A stretch of DNA of 64,000 bases from Rugamonas apoptosis (GCF_014042355.1 NZ_JACEZU010000001.1:744001-808000); one strand, 5' to 3'; counted from the stretch's first letter, positions 8,507-19,900 are shown. Translations and numbers: made by a program. The notes: a model not told the origin generated them from the sequence alone.

Positions 8507-10279
8507 ATGACTTTGACTTCCCGCCGCGGCGCCAGCGCGCTGCTGTTCTCCCTCGTGATGGGCCTGGCCCATGCCGGCGCCGCCGCGCCCGACCTGGCCG
8601 CGCGCCGCCAGGCGCTAGCCAGCCTGATCACGGAGCAGTGGGATTACACCATGCGTACCAATCCCGAGTACGCTTCCATGCTGGGCGACAAGCGCTTTAA
8701 CGACCGCCTGACGGACTACTCCCAGGCCGCCATCGACGCCGACCTCCGCGCTTCCGCCGAGTTCCTGCGCCGCTTCGAAGCCATCGACACCACCGGCTTC
8801 CCCGAGCAGGAACAGCTGAACCAGGCGTTGATGGTGCGCTCGCTGCGCCTGAACCTGGACGGCGCCCGCTTCAAGGAGTGGGAAATGCCGGTGTTGCAAA
8901 ATTCCGGCATCCACATCGACGCGCCCCAACTGGTGTCGGCGCTGGCCTTCGACACGGTCAAGGATTATGAGGATTACCTGGCCCGTCTGCACCAGTTGCC
9001 GCGCGCCTTCGCCGACACCACCGTCCAGATGCGCAACGGCATGCACGACCATTTGATGCCGCCCCAGTTCCTGATCCCCAAGATCGCGCGCCAGTGCGAC
9101 GAGCTGGCCGCCATGGCCCCGGCCGCCTCGCCATTCGCCGAACCGCTGAACCGCTTCCCGGCCAGTGTCAGCGTGGCCGACCAGGCCCGCCTGCGCCAGG
9201 ACATCCTGGCCGCCATCGCCCATGACGTGCTGCCGGCCTATCAACAGTTCGCCGCCTTCGTGAAAAACGTCTACCTGCCGCAAGGGCGCACCCAGCCCGG
9301 CCTGTGGTCGCTGCCGGACGGCGCCGCGCGCTACGGGTACCGGGTGCGCGTGGCCACCACCACGGAACAGACGCCGGAGCAGATCCACCAGCTGGGACTG
9401 GCCGAAGTGGCCCGCATCGAGGGCCAGATGCTGGCCGTGGCCAAAAAGATGGGTTATGCCGACCTGAACAGCTTCAACGCGGCCGTGCACGCCAACGCGG
9501 CCCTGCATCCCAAGTCGCGCCAGCAATTGCTGGATCTATATAGTCAATACACGGACCAGATGTATGCCAAGCTGCCCCAGCAGTTCGGCGTCTTGCCCAA
9601 GGCCAAGGTCAAGATCATGCCAGTCGAGGCGTTCCGCGAGGAGGGCGCGGCCGGCGCATCGTACAACCAGGGTACGCCGGACGGCAGCCGTCCGGGCCGG
9701 GTGATGGTCAACACGGGCGAGTTCGCCAAGCGTTCGCTGATCGAGGTGGAAACGACGGCCTTGCACGAAGGTGTGCCGGGCCACCACATGCAGATCGCCA
9801 TCGCCCAGGAACTGCAGGGCTTGCCCGCGTTCCGCCAGCAACCGAACTACACGGCCTATACGGAAGGCTGGGCCCTGTACGCCGAGCGGCTGGGCGAGGA
9901 GCTGGGCTTCTACGGCGATCCGTACAGCTACTATGGCCACCTGCAGGGCGAGATGCTGCGCGCCATCCGGCTGGTGGTCGATACCGGCCTGCACTATAAA
10001 CAGTGGAACCGGCAGCAAGTGGTGGACTACTTCCACGCCCACTCGGGCATCGAGGAGGTGGATGTGCAGAGCGAAACCGACCGCTACATCGTGTGGCCGG
10101 GCCAGGCGCTCGGCTACAAGATCGGCCAGCTGAAGATATTGGAACTGCGCGACTATGCGCGCCAGCGCCTGGGTAGCAAGTTCGATATCCGTGCCTTCCA
10201 TGACGTCGTGCTGGGCGCCGGCGCCTTGCCGATGGATGTACTGGAGGCGCGCGTCAAGGCGTGGGTGGCGGCGCGCTAG
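8507..10279 (+). CDS. DUF885 family secreted metallopeptidase-like protein
   Basis: A 590-residue protein with a classic signal peptide (basic start, LLFSLVMGLAHAGAAA) and the DUF885 core. The zinc-site motif HEGVPGHHMQ is near residue 419, followed by the YTEGWALYAERLGEELG segment. Family members are poorly characterised, often lipoprotein-like, periplasmic M3/M32-related peptidases. The ATG at 8507 was chosen because the signal peptide starts there; the frame is open far upstream only as antisense shadow of ilvE. A GC hairpin (AGGCGCGG/CCGCGCCT, 10291-10314) follows the stop. Confidence 0.85.
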   Translation: MTLTSRRGASALLFSLVMGLAHAGAAAPDLAARRQALASLITEQWDYTMRTNPEYASMLGDKRFNDRLTDYSQAAIDADLRASAEFLRRFEAIDTTGFPEQEQLNQALMVRSLRLNLDGARFKEWEMPVLQNSGIHIDAPQLVSALAFDTVKDYEDYLARLHQLPRAFADTTVQMRNGMHDHLMPPQFLIPKIARQCDELAAMAPAASPFAEPLNRFPASVSVADQARLRQDILAAIAHDVLPAYQQFAAFVKNVYLPQGRTQPGLWSLPDGAARYGYRVRVATTTEQTPEQIHQLGLAEVARIEGQMLAVAKKMGYADLNSFNAAVHANAALHPKSRQQLLDLYSQYTDQMYAKLPQQFGVLPKAKVKIMPVEAFREEGAAGASYNQGTPDGSRPGRVMVNTGEFAKRSLIEVETTALHEGVPGHHMQIAIAQELQGLPAFRQQPNYTAYTEGWALYAERLGEELGFYGDPYSYYGHLQGEMLRAIRLVVDTGLHYKQWNRQQVVDYFHAHSGIEEVDVQSETDRYIVWPGQALGYKIGQLKILELRDYARQRLGSKFDIRAFHDVVLGAGALPMDVLEARVKAWVAAR

Positions 10280-10314
10280 GGCGCCCCGGCAGGCGCGGAC
10301 AGCGGCCCGCGCCT

Positions 10315-10946
10315 GGCCATGGCTGGCGATCGGTTGGCGGTGTCACTGTCCCGGAAGAAATATTGCTTGTATGTAAACGTAATTAAACGCAGAATACACG
10401 GCGATACCTGCCGCTCATCATTAATTTAATGGCAATCATTGTGCACGATACTAGCGATGGCCGGCGCGAGCTGGTGTCGTTGGTGTCGCGCAACAGTGGC
10501 GACCCGGTGTGGCCGGGTTCCGGCCCCGGCAGACGCTCGGCACCAGGTCGCCAATGGTGCTTTGCATGACTTGACGGGCAAAAAAAGATGGCGCAAAAAA
10601 TGCGTTGGGGCAATTTTCTGGTTATACTTGGTCCCGACGCAGCGAGCGATATTTTTCCGCGTGGTAATGCCAGGCGTTGCGATTGGGAAAAAAAATATTT
10701 AATTCCCCGGCTGAGGCTGTCGCCTTGTACCAAGCACGCGCTGCAAAGAAATGGCTGTAAGAATGACAGCAAATATGTTCTTTCGGCAATAAAATAAATG
10801 CTTCAAAGTATCACGTACCACTAAAGTTCCGAAGTTGCCGGACGTTAAAAGGTAAACGTAGCGTCCGAATATTCGGATCGTCAGCGACAAACGGCAAGCT
10901 CGCGATATCCAATTCCGTACCCAATGCAGTTCCAAGGAGAATGAAA
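10315..10946. other. Long leader region before the giant octapeptide gene
   Basis: About 630 bp without a convincing gene. The composition turns AT-rich after 10570, with A-tracts and a possible -10 box TATACT at 10623-10628 but no good -35 box at the right distance. The length and AT-richness suggest a regulated promoter and a long 5' leader for the secreted repeat protein. The ribosome site AAGGAG is at 10934-10939. Confidence 0.4.
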
Positions 10947-13900
10947 ATGACCATCGTTTCAACCCTCACTACCAGCCAGATCGCCGCGCTATCCACGACG
11001 CAGATCGCTGGATTGGGTACGACTGAAATCGCCGCCCTGTCCTCGAGCCAGGTGCAAGTGCTGGATTCCGCCCAGTTCGGCTCGTTAACGACCGCCGAAA
11101 TGGCCGCGCTGACGACCTCCGCGGTCCAAGCCTTGACGACCACCCAGATCGATGTGCTGAGCACCGCGCAGACGGTGGCGCTGACCTCGGCCCAGGTCGC
11201 GGCGTTGAGCACGAATTCGATCGCGGTCCTGCATACCGGCAATGTGAGCGTGCTGCGTTCGGCGCAGGTGGGGGCATTGAGCGCGACGGACGTGGTGGAA
11301 TTGTCGTCGTCGCAATTCATGGCGCTGAGCACCTCCGGCATCGCCGCACTCGGTACCTCCAGTATCGTGGCATTGAGCAGCACCCAGATCCAAGTGATGA
11401 CCACCGGCCAGGCGGCGGCACTGAAGACGGCGCAGGTCGCCGTGCTTGAAACGGCTGACCTGGTGGAGTTGAACACCGCGTCCTTCATGGCGCTGGGCAG
11501 CGCCGCCATCGCCGCGCTGACCACCACCCAGGCCGCGTCCCTGAGCACCACCCAGATCGACGTCATGCGCACCGCGCAAGTGGTGGCGTTGACCACCGGC
11601 GACGTGGCCGCGCTGACCACCAACGAGGTCGTCGCGCTCCAGACCAGCGCCATCGCCGCCCTGCGCACGGCGCAAGTGGCCGCGCTGGCCACCGCCGGTC
11701 TGGTGGAACTGAACTCGGCGCAATTCATGGCGCTGGGCACGGCCGCCATCGCGGCCCTGACCACGGGCCAGGTGGCCGCCATCAGCACCACCGAAATTGA
11801 CGTGCTGGGCTCGGCGCAAACGGCGGCCCTGACCACCACCCAGCTGGCGGCCATGAGCACCAACCAGATCGTCGAGCTGAGCTCGACTGACATCGGCGCG
11901 CTGCGCACGGCGCAAGTGGCCTCGCTCGGCACCACCGACGTGACCGCGCTGACCACCGGCCAGTTCGTGGCCCTGAGCACCGGTTCCATCGCGGCCCTGA
12001 GCACCACCGTCGCCGCCGCGCTCAGCACCGTCCAAGCCAGCGTGATGACCAGCGCCCAGGCCGCCGCCTTGAAGACGGCCCAGGTCGCCGTGCTGAGCAC
12101 CAGCGACCTGGTGGAACTGAACACCGCGTCCTTCATGGCACTGGGCAGCGCCGCCATCGCCGCGCTGACCACCACCCAGGCCGCAGCCCTGAGCACCACC
12201 CAGATCGACGTGATGCGCACCGCGCAAGTGGTGGCGTTGACCACCGGTGACGTGGCCGCGCTGACCACCAACGAGGTCGTCGCGTTCCAGACCAACGCCA
12301 TCGCCGCCCTGCGCACCGCGCAAGTGGCCGCGCTGGCCACCGCCGGCCTGGTGGAACTGAGCTCGGCGCAATTCATGGCGCTGGGCACGGCCGCCATCGC
12401 GGCCCTGACCACGACCCAGGTGGCCGCCATCAGCACCACCGAAATTGACGTGCTGAGCACGGCGCAAACGGCGGCCCTGACCACCACCCAGCTGGCGGCC
12501 ATGAGCACCAACCAGATCGTCGAGCTGAGCTCGACTGACATCGGCGCGTTGCGCACGGCGCAAGTGGCCTCGCTCGGCACCACCGACGTGACCGCGCTGA
12601 CCACCGGCCAGTTCGTGGCCCTGAGCACCGGTTCCATCGCGGCCCTGAGCACCACCGTGGCCGCCGCGCTGACCACCACCCAGGCCAGCGTGATCTCCAG
12701 CGCCCAGGCCGCCGCCTTGAAGACGGCCCAGGTCGCCGTGCTGAGCACCAGCGACCTGCGGGAACTGAACACCGCGTCCTTCATGGCACTGGGCAGCGCC
12801 GCCATCGCCGCGCTGACCACCACCCAGGCCGCGTCCCTGAGCACCACCGACATCGATGTGATGCGCACCGCGCAAGTGGTGGCGTTGAACACCGGTGACG
12901 TGTCCGCACTGAACTCGGCGCAGATCGTCGCCTTCCAGACCAACGCCATCGCCGCCCTGCGCACGGCGCAAGTGGCCGCGCTGGCCACCGCCGGCCTGGT
13001 GGAACTGAGCTCGGCGCAATTCCTGGCGCTGGGCACGGCCGCCATCGCAGCCCTGACCACGGGCCAGGTGGCCGCCATCAGCACCACCGAAATCGACGTG
13101 CTGAGCACGGCGCAAACGGCGGCCCTGACCACCACCCAGCTGGCGGCCATGAGCACCAACCAGATCGTCGAGCTGAGCTCGGCTGACATCGGCGCGCTGC
13201 GCACGGCGCAAGTGGCTTCGCTCGGCACCACCGACGTGACCGCGCTGACCACCGGCCAGTTCGTGGCCCTGAGCACCGGTTCCGTCGCGGCCCTGAGCAC
13301 CACCGCCGTCGCCGCGCTGACCACCACCCAGGCCAGCGTGATGACCAGCGCCCAGGCCGCCGCCTTGAAGACGGCCCAGGTTGCCGTGCTGAGCACCAGC
13401 GACCTGGTGGAGCTGAACACCTCGTCCTTCATGGCACTGGGCAGCGCCGCCATCGCCGCGCTGACCACCACCCAGGTCGCGTCCCTGAGCACCACCGACA
13501 TCGATGTGATGCGCACGGCGCAAGTGGTGGCGTTGACCACCGGCGACGTGGCCGCGCTGACCACCAACGAGGTCGTCGCGTTCCAGACCAACGCCATCGC
13601 CGCCCTGCGCACGGCGCAAGTGGCCGCGCTGGCCACCGCCGGCCTGGTCGAACTGAGCTCGGCGCAATTCATGGCACTGGGCACGGCCGCCATCGCGGCC
13701 CTGACCACGGCCCAGGTGGCCGCCATCAGCACCACCGAAATCGACGTGCTGAGCACGGCGCAAACGGCGGCCCTGACCACCACCCAGCTGGCGGCCATGA
13801 GCACCAACCAGATCGTCGAGCTGAGCTCGACTGACATCGGCGCGCTGCGCACGGCGCAAGTGGCCTCGCTCGGCACCACCGACGTGACCGCGCTGACCAC

Positions 13901-16727
13901 CGGCCAGTTCGTGGCCCTGAGCACCGGTTCCATCGCGGCCCTGAGCACCACCGTGGCCGCCGCGCTGACCACCACCCAGGCCAGCGTGATGTCCAGCGCC
14001 CAGGCCGCCGCCTTGAAGACGGCCCAGATCGCCGTGCTGAGCACCAGCGACCTGCGGGAACTGAACACCTCGTCCTTCATGGCACTGGGCAGCGCCGCCA
14101 TCGCCGCGCTGACCACCACCCAGGCCGCGTCCCTGAGCACCACCGACATCGACGTGATGCGCACGGCGCAAGTGGTGGCGTTGAACACCGGTGACGTATC
14201 CGCGCTGACCTCGGCGCAGATCGTCGCCTTCCAGACCAACGCCATCGCCGCCCTGAAGACGGCGCAAGTGGCCGCGCTGGCTACCGCCGGCCTGGTGGAA
14301 CTGAGCTCGGCGCAATTCCTGGCACTGGGCACGGCCGCCATCGCGGCCCTGACCACGGGCCAGGTGGCCGCCATCAGCACCACCGAAATCGACGTGCTGA
14401 GCACGGCGCAAACGGCGGCCCTGACCACCACGCAACTGGCGGCCATGAGCACCAACCAGATCGTCGAGCTGAGCTCGTCGGACATCGGCGCGCTGCGCAC
14501 GGCGCAAGTGGCCTCGCTCGGCACCACCGACGTGACCGCCCTGACCACCGGCCAGTTCGTGGCCCTGAGCACCGGTTCCATCGCGGCCCTGAGCACCACC
14601 GTGGCCGCCGCGCTGACCACCACCCAGGCCAGCGTGATGTCCAGCGCCCAGGCCGCCGCCTTGAAGACGGCCCAGGTCGCCGTGCTGAGCACCAGCGACC
14701 TGGTGGAGCTGACCACCTCGTCCTTCATGGCACTGGGCAGCGCCGCCATCGCCGCGCTGACCACCACCCAGGCCGCGTCCCTGAGCACCACCCAGATCGA
14801 CGTGATGCGCACCGCGCAAGTGGTGGCGTTGACCACCAGCGACGTGGCCGCGCTGACCACCAACGAGGTCGTCGCGCTCCAGAGCAACGCCATCGCCGCC
14901 CTGCGTACGGCGCAAGTGGCCGCGCTGGCCACCGCCGGTCTGGTGGAACTGAGCTCGGTGCAATTCATGGCACTGGGCACGGCCGCCATCGCGGCCCTGA
15001 CCACGACCCAGGTGGCCGCCATCAGCACCACCGAAATCGACGTGCTGGGCACGGCGCAAACGGCGGCCCTGACCACCACCCAGCTGGCGGCCATGAGCAC
15101 CAACCAGATCGTCGAGCTGAGCTCGTCGGACATCGGCGCGCTGCGCACGGCGCAAGTGGCCTCGCTCGGCACCACCGACGTGACCGCGCTGACCACCGGC
15201 CAGTTCGTGGCCCTGAGCACCGGTTCCATCGCGGCCCTGAGCACCACCGTCGCCGCCGCGCTCAGCACCACCCAGGCCAGCGTGATGACCAGCGTCCAGG
15301 CTGCCGCCTTGAGGACGGCGCAGATCGCCGTGCTGAGCACCAGCGACCTGCGGGAACTGAACACCGCGTCCTTCATGGCACTGGGCAGCGCCGCCATCGC
15401 CGCGCTGACCACCACCCAGGCCGCGTCCCTGAGCACCACCGACATCGACGTGATGCGCACGGCGCAAGTGGTGGCGCTCGGTACGGGCGAAGTGGCGGCC
15501 TTGAACTCGGCGCAGATCGTCGCCTTCCAGACCAACGACATCGCCGCCCTGCGCACGGCGCAAGTGGCAGCGCTGGCCACCGCCGGTCTGGTGGAACTGA
15601 GTTCCTCGCAAGTGCTGGCACTGGGCACGGCCGCCATCGCGGCCCTGACCACGGCCCAGGTGGCCGCCATCAGCACCACTGAAATCGATGTGCTGAGCAC
15701 GGCCCAAGTGGCGGCCTTCACCACCACGCAACTGGCGGCCATGAGCACCAACCAGCTCGTCGAGCTGAGCACCGGGGATGTGCGTGCCCTGCGTACGGCC
15801 CAGGTCGCATCGCTGTCGACCACCGACATGCAGGCGCTGACCACCGGCCAGATCGAGGCGCTCACGTCCAGCCAGACCAAGGCCTTGAGCAGCACCCAGA
15901 TCGACGCCCTGACCACCACCCAGATCAGCCACCTGACCTACATCGGCGTCACGCCGCTGGTGCTGGACCTGAATGGCGACGGCGTGCAGACGCTGAACGT
16001 GGCGGCCGGCGTGCAGTTCGACATCAAGGCCAGCGGTACGGCCGTCAACACCGGTTGGGTCGGCAGCGGCGATGGCTTGCTGGCGATGGACCGCAATGGT
16101 GACGGCCGGATCAATGACGGCGGCGAACTGTTCGGTAGTGCTGTGACCCTGGCCGACGGCAGCAAGGCGGCCAATGGTTACCAGGCACTGGCGGCACTCG
16201 ACAGCAACGGCGATGGCAAGATCGACAGCAAGGATAGCGCCTTCGGCGACCTGAAAGTGTGGGTCGACAGCAATGCCGACGGCGTCAGCCAAGCGTCCGA
16301 ACTGAGCACGCTGCAACAGCGCGGTATCGCCAGCCTGGATCTGACGGCCCAGAAGAACGGGGTAGTCAACAACGGCAACTGGGTGGGACTGAGCTCCAGC
16401 TACGAAACCGTTGACGGCCAGAACCATGCCATGGCGGACGTCTGGTTCCAGAACGACCTGCGCGGCAAGGCCAGCGCGATGGCGCAAGCCATCACCGGCT
16501 TCGATGCGGCGGGCAACAACGCCGCCACCGGCTCCGGCCAGCTGGCGCTGCCGCAACCAGGCGACACCCTGGGCGTCGCCACCCGCATGGCTGACGTGCT
16601 GCAACAGTTCGATGCCAACGGTAAGCCGTTGGGCAGCGCCGCCGATCTGGCCGGCACTGACCACAGCACCCGTACCATCGGCCTGAACCAGGGCGCCACC
16701 AACGGCACGCTGTTCGTCGCGAAGTAA
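10947..16727 (+). CDS. Giant octapeptide-repeat protein with calcium-loop C-terminal module (probable type I secretion substrate)
   Basis: A 1926-residue protein. Residues 5-1662 are about 207 copies of an eight-residue unit, L-x-T-x-Q-(I/V)-x-A, with Ser/Thr nearly fixed at position 3; Cys is absent and aromatics are rare. Residues 1663-1926 form a non-repeat module with four acidic Ca-binding-type loops (DLNGDGVQTL, DRNGDGRINDGGELFG, DSNGDGKIDSKD, DSNADGVSQASEL) like those of FrpC/RTX-type secreted proteins. There is no N-terminal signal peptide, and ABC/HlyD secretion genes lie downstream, which fits type I export. I chose ATG 10947 (seven bases after AAGGAG) over ATG 10941 (one base). Probably a surface or matrix adhesin; function unproven. 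Confidence 0.85.
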   Translation: MTIVSTLTTSQIAALSTTQIAGLGTTEIAALSSSQVQVLDSAQFGSLTTAEMAALTTSAVQALTTTQIDVLSTAQTVALTSAQVAALSTNSIAVLHTGNVSVLRSAQVGALSATDVVELSSSQFMALSTSGIAALGTSSIVALSSTQIQVMTTGQAAALKTAQVAVLETADLVELNTASFMALGSAAIAALTTTQAASLSTTQIDVMRTAQVVALTTGDVAALTTNEVVALQTSAIAALRTAQVAALATAGLVELNSAQFMALGTAAIAALTTGQVAAISTTEIDVLGSAQTAALTTTQLAAMSTNQIVELSSTDIGALRTAQVASLGTTDVTALTTGQFVALSTGSIAALSTTVAAALSTVQASVMTSAQAAALKTAQVAVLSTSDLVELNTASFMALGSAAIAALTTTQAAALSTTQIDVMRTAQVVALTTGDVAALTTNEVVAFQTNAIAALRTAQVAALATAGLVELSSAQFMALGTAAIAALTTTQVAAISTTEIDVLSTAQTAALTTTQLAAMSTNQIVELSSTDIGALRTAQVASLGTTDVTALTTGQFVALSTGSIAALSTTVAAALTTTQASVISSAQAAALKTAQVAVLSTSDLRELNTASFMALGSAAIAALTTTQAASLSTTDIDVMRTAQVVALNTGDVSALNSAQIVAFQTNAIAALRTAQVAALATAGLVELSSAQFLALGTAAIAALTTGQVAAISTTEIDVLSTAQTAALTTTQLAAMSTNQIVELSSADIGALRTAQVASLGTTDVTALTTGQFVALSTGSVAALSTTAVAALTTTQASVMTSAQAAALKTAQVAVLSTSDLVELNTSSFMALGSAAIAALTTTQVASLSTTDIDVMRTAQVVALTTGDVAALTTNEVVAFQTNAIAALRTAQVAALATAGLVELSSAQFMALGTAAIAALTTAQVAAISTTEIDVLSTAQTAALTTTQLAAMSTNQIVELSSTDIGALRTAQVASLGTTDVTALTTGQFVALSTGSIAALSTTVAAALTTTQASVMSSAQAAALKTAQIAVLSTSDLRELNTSSFMALGSAAIAALTTTQAASLSTTDIDVMRTAQVVALNTGDVSALTSAQIVAFQTNAIAALKTAQVAALATAGLVELSSAQFLALGTAAIAALTTGQVAAISTTEIDVLSTAQTAALTTTQLAAMSTNQIVELSSSDIGALRTAQVASLGTTDVTALTTGQFVALSTGSIAALSTTVAAALTTTQASVMSSAQAAALKTAQVAVLSTSDLVELTTSSFMALGSAAIAALTTTQAASLSTTQIDVMRTAQVVALTTSDVAALTTNEVVALQSNAIAALRTAQVAALATAGLVELSSVQFMALGTAAIAALTTTQVAAISTTEIDVLGTAQTAALTTTQLAAMSTNQIVELSSSDIGALRTAQVASLGTTDVTALTTGQFVALSTGSIAALSTTVAAALSTTQASVMTSVQAAALRTAQIAVLSTSDLRELNTASFMALGSAAIAALTTTQAASLSTTDIDVMRTAQVVALGTGEVAALNSAQIVAFQTNDIAALRTAQVAALATAGLVELSSSQVLALGTAAIAALTTAQVAAISTTEIDVLSTAQVAAFTTTQLAAMSTNQLVELSTGDVRALRTAQVASLSTTDMQALTTGQIEALTSSQTKALSSTQIDALTTTQISHLTYIGVTPLVLDLNGDGVQTLNVAAGVQFDIKASGTAVNTGWVGSGDGLLAMDRNGDGRINDGGELFGSAVTLADGSKAANGYQALAALDSNGDGKIDSKDSAFGDLKVWVDSNADGVSQASELSTLQQRGIASLDLTAQKNGVVNNGNWVGLSSSYETVDGQNHAMADVWFQNDLRGKASAMAQAITGFDAAGNNAATGSGQLALPQPGDTLGVATRMADVLQQFDANGKPLGSAADLAGTDHSTRTIGLNQGATNGTLFVAK
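11471..15860 (+). repeat. Seven tandem 648-bp units (27 octapeptides each) inside the giant gene
   Basis: The segment around (V/R)ELN-T-(A/S)-SFMALG recurs with its GAAC (GACC in the sixth copy) at 11471, 12119, 12767, 13415, 14063, 14711 and 15359, exactly 648 bp apart each time. This equals 216 residues or 27 octapeptides. A degenerate partial copy precedes the first (about 11280-11470), and the seventh diverges toward its end. The basic DNA period is 24 bp. Constant spacing without indels implies recent amplification by unequal recombination. Confidence 0.95.
15954..16451 (+). repeat. About 500-bp direct repeat, copy 1 (C-terminal calcium-loop module)
   Basis: This segment aligns with 20001-20498 at a constant offset of 4047 bp with no gaps seen at the anchor points I checked, and with only scattered substitutions. 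It encodes the four calcium-type loops in both giant proteins. Such long direct repeats can recombine and delete the second gene or fuse the two. Confidence 0.85.
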
Positions 16728-16746
16728 GTAGTCAGTCGTCCCCACC

Positions 16747-16778
16747 TGCCGGCCGCTTCCACCAGGAAGCGGCCGGCA
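16747..16778. terminator. Perfect 14-bp stem hairpin between the two octapeptide genes
   Basis: TGCCGGCCGCTTCC (16747-16760) pairs with GGAAGCGGCCGGCA (16765-16778) around a four-base loop, 20 bp after the first giant gene. It lacks a T-tract, so it may be a Rho-assisted terminator or a 3' stabiliser that lowers read-through into the second gene. Confidence 0.6.
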
Positions 16779-16946
16779 CGGCACTCCGCACCACCATCAC
16801 GGCGCAACATTAATTCATTGTTTTTGTCATAAGCTCAAGGAACGCAAGTTCAGGTTGACCGTCGACTCCGATAGGCGTAGCCTTGCTTGAAATCAATTGC
16901 TGTACGTCAATTTCATCTTTGAACCCAGTGTGGATCGATTCCGACC

Positions 16947-19900
16947 ATGACCGATATTGCCTCTCTCAGCACGGCCGACATTGCCGCCCTGTCTACTTCC
17001 GCGATCGGCTTGCTCACGACCGCCAACATTGCCGTGCTCAGCACCAGCCAGCTGCAGGCGTTTAGTGGTGATCAGATCCGCTGGTTCAAGGGGCCGCAGC
17101 TGCAAGCGCTGGGGCCGACGCTGACGGCCGCACTCACCACCACCCAGGTGGCGGCCTTGTACACGGGCCAGGTGCGCTTGCTGGCCACCAGCGAAATCGC
17201 CGCCTTGACCAGTACCCAGCTGGCCGCCTTGGCCTCGGCCGACGTGGCCGCGCTGACGTCGTCCCAGTTGGCGGCGCTGGGCGTGGCCGGCGTGGACGCG
17301 CTGACCAGCGGCCAGCTGGCCGCCCTGCTGCCGGCCCAGATGGCGGCCATGTCCATTGAACAACTGCAAAGCCTGACGACAGCCCAGTTGTCGGCCTTGC
17401 CGACGGCCGACATCGGCGCCTTGCGCACGGTGCAGGTGGCCGCGCTGGGCAGCGCGGCGCTGGCGGCATTGGGCTCGGCCCAGGTCCGTGCGCTCAGCAC
17501 CAGCGCCGTGGTGGCGCTGGGGACGGCCGGCATTGGCGCGCTCGGCAGCGCCCAGTTCGACGCCTTGCGCAGTGCCCAGGTCGCGGCCCTGACGGCCGAC
17601 CAGCTGGCCGCGCTTGGCAGCGGCCAGGTCATGCAGCTGGCCACAGACGCCATCGCAGGCTTGAAATCGAGCCAGATCAGCGCGCTTGGTACCGCCGTGC
17701 TGGCCAGCCTGAGCACGAGCCAGGTGGCCGCCCTGCGCACCAGCGTGATCGGCGCGCTCGGCCAGACGGCGCTGGACGCGCTCACCACCGGCCAGCTGGG
17801 CGCGCTGCGTACCGCCCAGGTGGCGGCCCTGAGCAGCACCCAGATCGCGGGCATGAGCGGGGCCGACGTGGCGGCGCTGTCGTCCGCCGGCTTCGGCGCG
17901 CTCAAGACGGCCGCGCTGGCTGCGCTCAACACCTCCTTTATCGCCGCCTTGACAACCAGCCAGATCGCCACCCTGCGGACGGCCCAACTGGCGGCCTTCG
18001 GCACCGCCCAGATCGCCGTCCTGGGCAGCGCCCAGATCGGCGCCCTCAGCAGCGCTGAATTGATGGCACTGCGTACCGTGCAGCTGCAGGCCCTGGGCAG
18101 CACCGGTATCGCCGCCCTCGGCACGGCCCAGTTGGCGGTGCTGCGCACCAGCCAAGTGCGCGGGCTGGCCATGGACGAAGTCGCGGCCTTCAGCACGGCT
18201 CAGTTGGCCGCCCTGGGGACCGGCCAGGTGGCGGCCCTGGGCAGCGCCCAGTTGGCCGCGCTCGGCACCACCCAGCTGGCCGCACTGTCGCCGGACGACA
18301 TCGGCGCCCTGCACAGCAGCCAGATGGCAGGCTTGAACGGCGCCGACCTGGCCTCGCTCAGCACGGCCCAGATCGGCGCGCTGCGCACCTCGTCCCTGGT
18401 GGCGTTGGGCAGCGCCGGCATCGTCGCGCTCGGCACCAGCCAGATCGATGCACTCAGCTCGCGCCAGGTGGCCGCGCTCAAACCGGAACAGGTGATGGCG
18501 CTGGGGCTGACGGCGCTGACGCCGCACTTGCTGGCGCAACTGGGCACCTCGGCCATCGCCGCCATCGGCACCACCGAGCTGGCGGCCCTGGCCACCAGCC
18601 AGATCGCCGCCTTGGGCACGCGCCAGATCGCGGCCCTGCGCACGGGCCAGGTGGCCGTGCTGGGCAGCGGCCAGCTGGCCGCCCTCGATTCGGCCGATAT
18701 CGGCGCCTTGCGTACCGCCCAGCTGGCGGCCTTGTCCAGCGCCAGCGTGCTGGCCCTGGACGGCAGCTGGCTGGCGGCGTTGCGCACTTCCGCCATCGCT
18801 GCGTTGGCCACCTCGCTGGTGGCGGGGCTCAGCACGAGCCAACTTGGCGCGCTGAGCACACCCCAGATCGCGGCGCTGGGCACGGCCCAGTTGGAGGCCT
18901 TGAACAGCGCCCAGCTGGGTAGTCTGTCGCCGGACGACCTGGGGGCGCTGCGTACCGCCCAGGTGGCAAGCTGGAACGCCGCCGATATCGGCGCGCTCAG
19001 CAGCACACAATTGAATGCCTTGCGCACGGCCGCCTTCGGCGCGCTCAACACGGCGGCCATCGCCGCCCTGGGGACGGCGCAGGTGGCCGGCCTGGGGACG
19101 GCCCAGCTGGCCGCGCTGCGCACCGTCCAACTGGCCGCGCTGAGCACGGGCGATGTGGCCGTGCTGGCGCCCAGTGCCCTGGCCGGGCTGCGCACCAGCG
19201 CCGTGGCGGCGCTGTCGACGGCCGCCATCGGCGCGCTCGGCACCAGCCAGCTGGACGCGCTCGACACGCGCCAGGTGGCCGCCTTCACGACGGCCCAGGT
19301 GGCGGCCTTGTCGCCGGCCCAGCTGGCCGCCTTGTCCAGTGCCGACTTCGCCGCGCTGCGCTCGGCCCAGGTGCAGGCACTGGCGAGCGCCGGCGTGGCC
19401 AGCCTGGATGGCAGCCAGCTCAGCGCCTTGCGCACCAGCGCCATCCTTGGCCTCAGCAGTGCGGAAGTGGCGGCGCTGACCAGTAGCCAGCTGGGCGAGT
19501 TGCGCTCGGCGCAAGTGGCCGCGCTGAGCACGACGCAAGTGGCCGCGCTCAGCGGTGCCCAGCTGAACCAATTGTCGACGGCGGCCGTGGCGGCGCTGCG
19601 CACGGCCCAGATCGCGGCGCTCAGCACCTCCTTTATCGACTCGCTCGGCACCACCCAGCTGCAAGCCTTGAGCACGGCCGTGGTGGCGGCGCTGGGCACC
19701 AGCAGCATGGCCGTGCTCAGCACCGGCCTGGCCGCCGCCTTGACGACGGTCCAGGTGGCCGCGCTGCGCTCGGCCCAGGTGGCCGCGCTGGGCACGGCCG
19801 ACCTGGTGGCGCTGGCACCGCAGGCGATCGCCGCGCTGCGCACGGCCGCCATCCACATCCTGTCCACGGCGGACATGGCCGCGCTTGGCACGGCGCAGCT

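Noticed and set aside
10811..16784. Very long antisense reading frames (1702 and 1899 codons) across the first octapeptide gene
   Set aside because: They are a by-product of the 24-bp period: an antisense frame without a stop in one unit stays open in all. Their content is low-complexity and has no start signals.
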